DNA of 64,000 nucleotides, from contig LR134353.1 in NCBI GenBank assembly GCA_900637135.1, positions 2,232,001 to 2,296,000 on the forward strand, written 5' to 3'. Shown here one piece after another: positions 50,568-58,283 of this stretch. Numbering within the stretch: position 1 is the stretch's first letter; every line of letters begins with the position of its first letter. The translations under genes and the position numbers were made by a program. Source of the stretch: Mycolicibacterium flavescens (GTDB lineage Bacteria > Actinomycetota > Actinomycetes > Mycobacteriales > Mycobacteriaceae). The notes under the pieces were generated by a model that worked only from the letters and a program-made list of their open reading frames with translations, was not told the origin of the DNA and did no database searches.

Positions 50568-51808
50568 GACAGTCCGGCAATCCGCGTACGCAGCCAAGCG
50601 GATTCCCAGAAATTGCCGCTGCGTTCCAGTAGGACGCGGTGCGCGCTGATCAACACGTCTTTGGCCTCCTCGTTCTCGGGTTGTGCGCGATTGACCATCT
50701 CGGCCAATTGGACCGCCCACACCGGTTCTCCGGCATCCAACAGGGTCCTGCACCGGTCCAGAACGGCTGCAGCACCTGCTATTTCGATGAGATCTGCTTC
50801 TGCCTGGTCGGGGCTATCGGCATAGAGTTCGGCCGTCGATCGATGGTGGAACCAGCCGGCATAGTTCTCCCAGATCGCGCGGACATTCCAGCGTACGGTT
50901 CCGTAACCCTGACCCACCTCCAACTCGGACGGCAGCACCACTTCGCGCATGAGTGTGTGAACGTCTTTGCCCTGGTTCATCCCTTCAACCGTGCGGTCGT
51001 GGATGTAGAGCACCGCGTCGCGGAGCCGGGTCAGCTCCCATTTGACGCGGTCTTTGCCGACGATCGGGCCGAAGTGACCGGTGAGCAGGGTCTCGACGCC
51101 CAGTGCGCGGACCCGGTCGATCGACTCAACCACGGTAAGCGCATCCCGGTAGCGATCGCCGCGCATGGTGACGAGGTTTGGGATGTGTCCAAACAGCGCG
51201 CCAAACAGGTTGCCGCACAGGCATACACCTTCGCTCGGCAGCCAGACCACCAGGCTGTCGGTAGTTTCACCGCCCGGTGTTGCGAGCAACTCCAGTCGAC
51301 GACCGCCCAGCTCGATGGTCAATTCGTCGTCGACGACCATCGTCGGAGTCGGCACACTCTGCGGCCGTAGGGCACCAAATCTCGCTGTGGCGCCCTCGAT
51401 GGTCGCCATGACCTTGTCGACCCACGCGAACGCGGAGTTCCTGGCCCGGAACTCTGCGAGCAACTCGTTGTCGCGCCGCCAAGTTTCCCAATTCGCCTGG
51501 GCGACGACGTCGGTCTGGGGGTCCGCCAGAGACCCGATACCGCCGACGTGGTCGACGTGTCCCTGCGTGAGGATGATGTAGCGGGTCGGCGCCGCGTCGA
51601 TGGCGTCGTAGTTGGCGCGGTGCACGGGCCCCTCAAACCCCATCCCGGTGTTCAGCACGATCCGGCCATCGCCGGTCACCAGCATGTAGGAGTTCGACAG
51701 GCCGGGGGAGAGCCATATTCCAGCGCTGACCTCTTCGGCCGGTGCCCCCGCGCCGACTATGTCGTCGGCTCCCGGTCTGCCCAGATATGCAGGCTCGTAG
51801 TCGTTCAC
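50564..51808 (-). CDS. Metallo-beta-lactamase-fold hydrolase with alkylsulfatase-type dimerisation domain
   Basis: This 414-residue protein starts at GTG 51808. The N-terminal MBL domain carries ILTQGHVDHVGG (residues 79-90), where the first His of the H-x-H-x-D-H motif is Gln, and further ligand regions at TPGGETTDSLVVW and LLTGHFGPIVG. Residues ~285-400 (NYAGWFHHRSTAELY, AAVLDRCRTLLDAGEPVWAVQLAEMVNRAQP, LRTRIAG) match the alkylsulfatase dimerisation domain. Sulfate-ester or related hydrolysis is possible; the pairing with a sulfotransferase gene is striking. Confidence 0.87.
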   Translation of the reverse strand: MNDYEPAYLGRPGADDIVGAGAPAEEVSAGIWLSPGLSNSYMLVTGDGRIVLNTGMGFEGPVHRANYDAIDAAPTRYIILTQGHVDHVGGIGSLADPQTDVVAQANWETWRRDNELLAEFRARNSAFAWVDKVMATIEGATARFGALRPQSVPTPTMVVDDELTIELGGRRLELLATPGGETTDSLVVWLPSEGVCLCGNLFGALFGHIPNLVTMRGDRYRDALTVVESIDRVRALGVETLLTGHFGPIVGKDRVKWELTRLRDAVLYIHDRTVEGMNQGKDVHTLMREVVLPSELEVGQGYGTVRWNVRAIWENYAGWFHHRSTAELYADSPDQAEADLIEIAGAAAVLDRCRTLLDAGEPVWAVQLAEMVNRAQPENEEAKDVLISAHRVLLERSGNFWESAWLRTRIAGLS

Positions 51809-53058
51809 GTCTCCTCCCGCACATCAAAGCGGTCGAAGTAAAACCCGAATCGCGTCCGGACATCCTCCGGCGATCGCCCGAAGTGGCGTCTGAGGTCGTA
51901 CCGCAGCCGCCCGTGTTTGCCGCGTGGATTGTCATCGAGGTAAGCGCGGAACCCTTGTCGTGCCTCGGGGCTCAACTCGGTGCCGTTGCAGGAATACAAT
52001 TTGTCCAGGATCGTCATCTCGTTGCCGTTGAGTTCATGAAACGAGATGTCCATGCTCTGGCCGGATCCGACGAGTTCGCGGTCACGCACGCACGCTCGCA
52101 GCAGGTGCTCGACTCGGTCGATCCAATATTCGACGAGGCCCTGCGGGTCGATCTCCTTGCGCCGAACGCGATCACCGTATGCCAACATGGTCACGGCGGA
52201 TGTGATCACCGCTACCGGGTCGCGATGGGTGAAGGCGACGGTGGCATCTGGGAATGTGCGCATCAGCGGCCCGAGTTGCTCGCAGTGCTGCGGCGACTTC
52301 AGCACCCACCGCCGTGGTCCTCGCAAGAAGGTCAGCGCTTGCAGAATCGTTCGCAGGTAAGCGTAGTGCGCGTCCTGATTCAACCCGAGATAGAAATCGC
52401 GCCATTGCGGAACCCGGGCGTGCCACTCCAGCACATAGCTCGCGAAGTCCAGATCGAGAAGCTCCACTTCCTCCTCAATCGCCTGCGGGAACCGGTCATG
52501 CATCGCCTGCAGCAGGGGGGTCATCATCTGTGCCGACTCGTGCTCGGCGACACTGCGCACGAACCGGGGATCCACGCCGTTGATGTCGGGCCCCTCACCG
52601 CGCATCGGGAACGGTTCTTGGCTTTCCCAGTACGGCAGGGCGCGGCGTCTGGTATCGGCCGCGACGAGATTCACCAGATGCGTTGTGCCCGAACGTGGTA
52701 GCCCGACCACGATGATCGGCTTCTCGATCTTGATTTCGTGGATCTCGGGGTACCGGCGCAGCAGATCGGTGAGCAGCAGCCGCTGTGAGAGCAGACGAAC
52801 GATCCGATTATGCAAGATGAGGCGGTTGAGGTTGGTGTTGCCGGCGTCCGCATCGGCTGCCCCTGCGTATGCGTCGAGTCGTGGGCGAAAGTCACCGGGT
52901 CCGAAATCGTCCAACCCGGTCTTTGCGACCGCCTCGGCGATCAACGCAGTCGGCTCCAGGTCGATCGACACCCCGGCCAACTGGTCGAGGATTCCTCGCT
53001 GCACCGAGTCGAGTTTCGGGCAGGTCAAATCATCGATGTCCAGTACGGCATCAGGCAT
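51805..53058 (-). CDS. PAPS-dependent sulfotransferase family protein
   Basis: This 417-residue protein starts at ATG 53058 behind GGAGG; the TTG 53070 overlaps that site and was rejected. The PAPS 5'-phosphosulfate loop is IVVGLPRSGTTHLVNLVAAD (near residues 115-135) and the 3'-phosphate site is likely in VAFTHRDPVAVITSAVTM. It resembles the mycobacterial Stf/steroid-lipid sulfotransferase-3 family. It heads the four-gene operon and overlaps the hydrolase start (GTGA). The acceptor is unknown. Confidence 0.88.
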   Translation of the reverse strand: MPDAVLDIDDLTCPKLDSVQRGILDQLAGVSIDLEPTALIAEAVAKTGLDDFGPGDFRPRLDAYAGAADADAGNTNLNRLILHNRIVRLLSQRLLLTDLLRRYPEIHEIKIEKPIIVVGLPRSGTTHLVNLVAADTRRRALPYWESQEPFPMRGEGPDINGVDPRFVRSVAEHESAQMMTPLLQAMHDRFPQAIEEEVELLDLDFASYVLEWHARVPQWRDFYLGLNQDAHYAYLRTILQALTFLRGPRRWVLKSPQHCEQLGPLMRTFPDATVAFTHRDPVAVITSAVTMLAYGDRVRRKEIDPQGLVEYWIDRVEHLLRACVRDRELVGSGQSMDISFHELNGNEMTILDKLYSCNGTELSPEARQGFRAYLDDNPRGKHGRLRYDLRRHFGRSPEDVRTRFGFYFDRFDVREET

Positions 53059-53086
53059 CCGGTCCTCCAAGTCCGCTACTCGTGTG

Positions 53087-53114
53087 ACGAATATTCGTTA
53101 TAGGCTCCGAATAT
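53087..53114. promoter_or_regulatory. Palindromic operator between sulfotransferase operon and iclR
   Basis: ACGAATATTCGT (53087-53098) is a perfect 12-base palindrome, and a half-copy CGAATAT (53108-53114) abuts the IclR start codon. It lies in a 56-base divergent region, so binding would affect both directions. It is the probable autoregulatory site of the IclR protein. Confidence 0.6.
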
Positions 53115-54062
53115 ATGAACATCAAGCTAGGGCCGCCTCGGGAACCGGGTCAAGACCCTTCGCCGCCGACCCGGCGCGTCGTCGCGATCGTGGAGCGCCT
53201 CGCGCAGGCTGGACCGGAACCGCTGACGTTGGCTGAAATCTGTCGCGACCTGCGGATCAGCCGATCCACCGCGCACGCCATCCTGGCCACGCTCTGCGCG
53301 TGCGACTGGGTTGTCCGCGACCCACTCAGCGGGAAATACGCACTCGGCAGTGGCATACCTAGGCCGCACCCGGGGAGCGTGCCAGTCTCGCGAATGCTGC
53401 GTGCACCGTTGGGTCGACTGTGCTCGGCGATCGGCATGGCAGCCTGTATCTCCGAAGTCAGGGACGGTTCCATCGCGGTCGTCGAATCGATCGCTCCGGA
53501 CGCTGGGCGCCCCCAACTGCAGGCTGGGCAACGATTGCCTTTCGTTGCACCTTTTGGGCGCGAATTCGTCGCATGGGCACCGGCAGCGGTGCGTCAGCAG
53601 TGGTTGGACGCTGCCGGCCCGGTAAATGATGTCTATCGGGCACGAATGCCCAAAGTCCTCAACGAAATTCAGAAGCGCGGCTTCGGCATCGAGCGACTCA
53701 GCGACCCCCTCCTCAAGGTGTATACGGCGCTCTTGGCGCTAGAGGACGGTGATGTGGCCGGCCCCGTGGCGATGCGTCTGGCCGGCGCCGTCGCCGATCT
53801 GACCATCGTCGACTTCCTGCCCGCCGAACTGCCTCAGATCGAGCAGGTTTCACTCGCAACCATCTCTGCGCCGATCTTCGACGAGCACGGGAACGTGGTG
53901 ATGTCGGTGTCCGCGCAGGTCTACAAGCACCTGTCTCTCGAGCAGGTACGCGACGTCGGCGAGCAGATCCTGGATTTCGCCGGTGATGCGAGTTCCGCGA
54001 TCGCACAACATGTTTCCGAGACGATCAGACATCGCGCCGGCCAGGGTATGGACAACCGATGA
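53115..54062 (+). CDS. IclR-family transcriptional regulator
   Basis: This 315-residue protein starts at ATG 53115. The N-terminal helix-turn-helix is LTLAEICRDLRISRSTAHAILATLCACDWVVRD (residues ~37-70); the C-terminal effector domain includes GMAACISEVRDGSIAVVESIAP, PFVAPFGREFVAWA and LATISAPIFDEHGNVVMSVSAQVY. It diverges from the sulfotransferase operon and precedes a P450 gene, both likely targets. The domain lacks the usual GLG/HCSALGKA string, replaced by PFGREFVAWAP. Confidence 0.9.
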   Translation: MNIKLGPPREPGQDPSPPTRRVVAIVERLAQAGPEPLTLAEICRDLRISRSTAHAILATLCACDWVVRDPLSGKYALGSGIPRPHPGSVPVSRMLRAPLGRLCSAIGMAACISEVRDGSIAVVESIAPDAGRPQLQAGQRLPFVAPFGREFVAWAPAAVRQQWLDAAGPVNDVYRARMPKVLNEIQKRGFGIERLSDPLLKVYTALLALEDGDVAGPVAMRLAGAVADLTIVDFLPAELPQIEQVSLATISAPIFDEHGNVVMSVSAQVYKHLSLEQVRDVGEQILDFAGDASSAIAQHVSETIRHRAGQGMDNR

Positions 54063-54203
54063 TCGACTGCGCGCCGAGCTGCCGTCCCAGCCAGTGGGCA
54101 TGCTCGGCCCACCGGCGCGAGGGGGATTTACCGTGAGCGAAACAGCCGGTGGAGTCGGTTCTCTCAGCTCCTATGGGCTGCTGCGAATGGAGGGCCAAAC
54201 GCG

Positions 54204-55346
54204 ATGACCGGTTCACGAGTTCTCTACGACCCGGCCACACCGCAATTCCAGACCGAACTGTGGGATGTCTACCGCACCATGCGAGACGACCACCCGGTGT
54301 ACTGCGACCCGGATGGTCAGTTCTACGCTCTGACCCGGTTTGCCGACGTCTGGACCGCCGCCGCTGACCATGAGACCTTCTCCAGCCACGTCGCGGAGGC
54401 CAATGAGCTGCTGCCGCAGCTCATCTACATCGATCCGCCGCGGCACGCGGCGCTGCGCAAGTTGATATCCCGGGCATTCACCGCGCGGCGAGTGGCCGCT
54501 ATGGAGGATGAGATCAGGAAGAGCATCAGAGCGCTGATCGATGAAATTGCCGTAGGCAGCGTGTGTGAGTTCCAGCACGACTACGCTTCGGTGGTCCCCA
54601 GCGTCGTGGTGGGCGGCATGATCGGCCTCGATGAGCAGTACCTCGCGCCGATGCGCACTTGGACAGAGGCGTTCATAGGTTTGGCCGATAGCGGCGAACC
54701 CTTGGAAGCCGCGATGAACATCTACGCGATGTTCGCCGAGCTGCTCGAAGAGCGCCGCCGCAGCCCGCGCGACGATCTCATGACCGCACTCCTGAGTGCC
54801 GAGATTGATGGGGAGCGACTCACTGATCGAGAGCTGCTTGGCTTCTGCCTGCTCTTAGTTCTGGGTGGCAATGCCACGACAGCCAACTTGATCGGTTCGG
54901 GCACTGTACTTCTGTTGAGTCATCCCGACCAGCTTGATCTAGTTCGCAGGGACCAGTCGCTCTGGCCGACGGCGATCGAGGAGATGCTCCGCATCGAAGC
55001 GCCCACCCAGGCGCTGCCCCGAATGGCCACACGTGACGTCGAGTTGCACGGTGTCCGAATCCCCGCCGGATCGCGCGTGATGCTGGTGTGGGGCGCAGCC
55101 AATCACGACGACCGTGAGTTCCGGGAACCCGAGCGCTTCGATGTGACTCGTCGTGCGCAACGCCACGCCTCGTTCGGGCACGGCGTGCACTTCTGCATGG
55201 GGTCGGGATTGGCGCGGTTGGAGGCCCGTCTCGCGTTCGCCGAGTGGTTCCAGCGCTTTCCTGACTGTTCCCTCGCCGGCGAACCCGAGCGAATAGCGTC
55301 CATCTGGGCCCGCGCGTTCAACTCGATTCCGCTTCGTCTGGGTTGA
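54204..55346 (+). CDS. Cytochrome P450
   Basis: This 380-residue soluble bacterial P450 starts at ATG 54204. The heme-binding loop is FGHGVHFCMGSG with Cys331 as the thiolate ligand. The K-helix E-x-x-R is Glu260-Arg263 (EEMLR). The I-helix is LLLVLGGNATTAN, with Asn223 at the position usually acidic before Thr225-Thr226. It needs a separate ferredoxin and reductase. Its position next to IclR and the alcohol-dehydrogenase/sulfotransferase operon suggests hydroxylation before alcohol oxidation or sulfation; the substrate is unknown. Confidence 0.93.
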   Translation: MTGSRVLYDPATPQFQTELWDVYRTMRDDHPVYCDPDGQFYALTRFADVWTAAADHETFSSHVAEANELLPQLIYIDPPRHAALRKLISRAFTARRVAAMEDEIRKSIRALIDEIAVGSVCEFQHDYASVVPSVVVGGMIGLDEQYLAPMRTWTEAFIGLADSGEPLEAAMNIYAMFAELLEERRRSPRDDLMTALLSAEIDGERLTDRELLGFCLLLVLGGNATTANLIGSGTVLLLSHPDQLDLVRRDQSLWPTAIEEMLRIEAPTQALPRMATRDVELHGVRIPAGSRVMLVWGAANHDDREFREPERFDVTRRAQRHASFGHGVHFCMGSGLARLEARLAFAEWFQRFPDCSLAGEPERIASIWARAFNSIPLRLG

Positions 55347-55348
55347 CC

Positions 55349-55440
55349 CTTTCGAGCCCAGGTCATTGCAGTCACCTGCCCGGTTCGGCCGGTCCGAACC
55401 CGACATCCTTGGCTGACTGTGTAGCGCACCGGCTCGAAAG
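55349..55440. terminator. Nested inverted repeats between P450 and HsaD-like gene
   Basis: The outer arms CTTTCGAGC (55349-55357) and GCTCGAAAG (55432-55440) enclose an inner hairpin GGTTCGG (55382-55388)/CCGAACC (55394-55400). This lies in the 151-base gap between the two convergent genes, which otherwise shows nothing. Confidence 0.5.
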
Positions 55441-55497
55441 CACCGAAGTGTCGCATGACCGCGGGAGGCCAGGCGGCGAGCGAGCCGTCTTCCAGCG

Positions 55498-56370
55498 TCA
55501 GGGTCTGTTGAGGAACGCCAAGACCGTGCTCTCGAACGCCGACTTAGCCTCGATCATCGCCCAGTGCCCGCAGTTCGGAAAGACGTGCAGCTCGGCATTG
55601 GGGATGGTGCGCATCGGGATCAGCGCCATGTCCAGCGGGCTGACCCGGTCGTCGCGCCCCCACGTCAACAGCGTGGGTGCGGCGACCTTGTGCATCTGCG
55701 CCCACGGCAGCGGCGCATCGCTGCCGCGCATGAACGCCATCATCTGCGTGAAGGCCTTCTTGCCGTACATGCGCCGGGCGGACTCCAGCGTCTCCGGATC
55801 GGTCGCCAACTGCCAGCGTTCCTCGATCAGTTGTTCGGTGACGAGCGACTGGTCGTACACCATCGAGTTGAGCCAGTCGACCAACCGCTGACGGGTGGGG
55901 TCCTCGGTGAACTCCTGGAGCAGCCGAATCCCCTCACTCGGGCCGGGACTGAAGATGTTGGTGCCGATGCCGCCGATCGTGACCAGCCGGCCGATGCGGT
56001 CCGGGTTGCTGATTGCGAAGTTGATCCCCACGCCGCCGCCCATCGAGTTGCCGACGATGTCGACGCGATCGATGCCCAGCGCGTCGAGGAAGGGGACGAC
56101 AGCGCCCTGCGCGGTGATCATCGGATGGCCGCCGAAGTCGTCGCTGACCCCGAAACCCGGGAATTCCAGGATCACGCAACGGAAATGCTCGGCGAAGGTG
56201 GGCAGCACACCGCGGAAGTTGCGCCAGCCGGTGACGCCGGGCCCGGAGCCGTGAAGAAAGAGCAGAACAGGACCGTCACCGACGTCGTAGTAGCGCAGCA
56301 CACCGGAGGGGGTGGGTGTCTCACGGAGGTCGCTCTCGACGCGGGCGATGAAGGCTGCGGTATCGGTCAC
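55498..56370 (-). CDS. HsaD-like C-C bond (meta-cleavage product) hydrolase
   Basis: This alpha/beta-hydrolase has 290 residues from GTG 56370 (ATG 56421 and GTG 56376 are in-frame alternatives; the shorter start leaves the upstream element outside the gene). Signature segments follow HsaD/BphD: LFLHGSGPGVTGWRNF, VGNSMGGGVGINFA with Ser109, TWGRDDRVSPLDMALIPMRTIPNAELHVFPNCGHW with the Asp and His of the triad. HsaD cleaves the ring-opened product made by HsaC. It stands alone, divergent from the mce operon. Confidence 0.9.
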   Translation of the reverse strand: MTDTAAFIARVESDLRETPTPSGVLRYYDVGDGPVLLFLHGSGPGVTGWRNFRGVLPTFAEHFRCVILEFPGFGVSDDFGGHPMITAQGAVVPFLDALGIDRVDIVGNSMGGGVGINFAISNPDRIGRLVTIGGIGTNIFSPGPSEGIRLLQEFTEDPTRQRLVDWLNSMVYDQSLVTEQLIEERWQLATDPETLESARRMYGKKAFTQMMAFMRGSDAPLPWAQMHKVAAPTLLTWGRDDRVSPLDMALIPMRTIPNAELHVFPNCGHWAMIEAKSAFESTVLAFLNRP

Positions 56371-56427
56371 GCCCACAGCCTGCCACGCGCTCGTCGCGCC
56401 GCGGGCGGGTGTTCCGTTCATCGGTCG

Positions 56428-56443
56428 TCCCGGTAAGCGGGAC
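56428..56443 (+). promoter_or_regulatory. Copy of the cluster 16-base element (HsaD-like/mce)
   Basis: TCCCGGTAAGCGGGAC matches 14 of 16 positions and is the most symmetric copy (CGTCCCG, 5-base spacer, CGGGACG at 56426-56444). It lies 57 bases upstream of GTG 56370 and 152 bases upstream of yrbEA. Confidence 0.6.
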
Positions 56444-56595
56444 GCTCACTGTGCCGGTGCGCGTTTCACTGCGACGCTTTCCCGTCGAGACATGGCGCCC
56501 TTACCGCCCGCTGTCAGATGACGCAATCAGGAGGCGTGATGTCCCGCGATGCCGATGGTGCTTCGCAGTGACGTCGACGAACGAGGTTGCTGGCC

Positions 56596-57405
56596 ATGAC
56601 GACTAAGGCGCCCGAGCGGTGGTCTGCGGGTCTGCCGCCGTTGCGGAATCTGGCTGGGCCGATGCAGGCGGTCGGGGCGTTGTTCGCGATGTCGGCTGAT
56701 GCGGTGCGGTTTGTGTTCCGCCGGCCGTTTCAGTGGCGGGAGTTTTTGGAGCAGTGTTGGTTCATCGCGCGGGTGTCGTTGGCGCCGACGTTGTTGGTGG
56801 CGATTCCGTTCACGGTCCTGGTGTCGTTCACGTTGAACATCTTGTTGCGGGAATTGGGTGCGGCTGACCTGTCGGGTGCGGGCGCGGCGTTCGGCGCGGT
56901 GACCCAGGTGGGCCCGATCGTGACGGTGTTGATCGTGGCCGGTGCCGGTGCGACGGCGATGTGTGCCGATCTTGGGTCGCGCACGATCCGCGAGGAAATC
57001 GATGCGATGGAGGTGCTGGGCATCAACCCGGTCCAGCGTTTGGTGACCCCGCGCATGTTGGCCTCGGGACTGGTGGCGTTGTTGCTCAACAGTTTGGTGG
57101 TGATCATCGGGATCCTGGGTGGTTACACGTTTTCGGTGTTCATCCAGGATGTGAACCCCGGCGCGTTCGCTGCGGGGATCACGCTGCTGACCGGGGTGCC
57201 CGAGGTGATCATCTCGTGTGTGAAGGCGGCATTGTTTGGTCTGATCGCCGGATTAGTGGCGTGTTTTCGCGGGTTGACGATCACCGGTGGCGGAGCCAAG
57301 GCGGTCGGTAACGCGGTCAACGAGACCGTGGTGTATGCGTTCATGGCGTTGTTCGTGATCAACGTGGTGGTGACCGCGATCGGCATCCGGATGACGACGG
57401 GCTGA
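56596..57405 (+). CDS. yrbEA: MlaE/YrbE-type ABC transporter permease YrbEA
   Basis: This 269-residue membrane permease of the Mce lipid importer has five or six hydrophobic helices and the conserved TMCADLGSRTIREEIDAMEVLGINPVQRLVTPRMLASGL region (seen from residue ~128), which includes the EExDA coupling loop. It pairs with YrbEB and an unlinked Mkl ATPase. The start is ATG 56596 (TTG 56587 is an alternative). Leucine is mostly TTG here, unlike the mce genes downstream. Confidence 0.93.
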   Translation: MTTKAPERWSAGLPPLRNLAGPMQAVGALFAMSADAVRFVFRRPFQWREFLEQCWFIARVSLAPTLLVAIPFTVLVSFTLNILLRELGAADLSGAGAAFGAVTQVGPIVTVLIVAGAGATAMCADLGSRTIREEIDAMEVLGINPVQRLVTPRMLASGLVALLLNSLVVIIGILGGYTFSVFIQDVNPGAFAAGITLLTGVPEVIISCVKAALFGLIAGLVACFRGLTITGGGAKAVGNAVNETVVYAFMALFVINVVVTAIGIRMTTG

Positions 57406-57418
57406 TCGGGAGCTATCG

Positions 57419-58276
57419 ATGGGAACCGTACAAGTTCTGCGCAGCACCTATCCGCGCCTGACTCGGGGGGCGCGCAAGCCGGTCGACTTTTTCGGTCGCA
57501 TCGGCGATCACATGCTGTTCTACCTGCGGGCGCTGGCCGGGGTGCCGCACGCGTCGGTGCATTTCCGCAAGGAGATCGTGCGGTTGATCGCCGAGATCTC
57601 CATGGGTGCGGGGACATTGGCGATGATCGGCGGCACGGTGGCCATTGTCGGCTTCCTGACGCTGGCTGCCGGCGGCACCTTGGCGGTGCAGGGGTATTCG
57701 TCGTTGGGCGACATCGGGATCGAGGCGCTGACCGGGTTTTTGGCGGCATTTATCAATGTGCGTATCGCGGCCCCGACGGTGGCCGGGATCGGGTTGGCCG
57801 CCACGTTCGGGGCCGGGGTGACCGCGCAGCTGGGTGCGATGCGCATCAACGAGGAGATCGACGCGCTGGAGTCGATGGCGATTAGGCCGATCGAGTATCT
57901 GGTGTCGACCCGGCTGATCGCGGGGATGGTGGCGATCACCCCGCTGTACTCGATCGCGGTGATCTTGTCGTTTGTTGCCAGCCAATTCACCACCGTGGTG
58001 TTGTTCGGCCAGTCCGGCGGGCTGTATGACCATTACTTCGACACGTTCTTAAATCCGATCGACCTGTTGTGGTCATTTTTGCAGGCGGTGCTGATGGCCA
58101 TCACGATCCTGTTGGTACACACCTATTTCGGCTACTTCGCCTCCGGCGGCCCATCGGGGGTGGGCGTTGCCGTCGGTAACGCGGTGCGCACCTCGCTGGT
58201 GATCGTCGTGTCGGTCACCCTGCTGGTATCCCTGGCCGTCTACGGTTCCAACGGCAACTTCAACCTGTCCGGGTAG
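57419..58276 (+). CDS. yrbEB: MlaE/YrbE-type ABC transporter permease YrbEB
   Basis: This 285-residue second permease subunit has the family head RLTRGARKPVDFFGRIGDHMLFYLRALAGVPHA, then VAIVGFLTLAAGGTLAVQGYSSL, and the coupling region GAGVTAQLGAMRINEEIDALESMAIRPIEYLVSTRLIAGM. The C-terminal helices end in a short periplasmic tail. It follows yrbEA by 13 bases. Its codon choice (TTG, GTG, TCG-rich) matches yrbEA rather than the mce genes. Confidence 0.94.
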   Translation: MGTVQVLRSTYPRLTRGARKPVDFFGRIGDHMLFYLRALAGVPHASVHFRKEIVRLIAEISMGAGTLAMIGGTVAIVGFLTLAAGGTLAVQGYSSLGDIGIEALTGFLAAFINVRIAAPTVAGIGLAATFGAGVTAQLGAMRINEEIDALESMAIRPIEYLVSTRLIAGMVAITPLYSIAVILSFVASQFTTVVLFGQSGGLYDHYFDTFLNPIDLLWSFLQAVLMAITILLVHTYFGYFASGGPSGVGVAVGNAVRTSLVIVVSVTLLVSLAVYGSNGNFNLSG

Positions 58277-58283
58277 TGGCACC

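Noticed and set aside
54085..54100. TCCCAGCCAGTGGGCA upstream of the P450 as a further copy of the element
   Set aside because: Only 10 of 16 match and it is more than 100 bases from the start codon.
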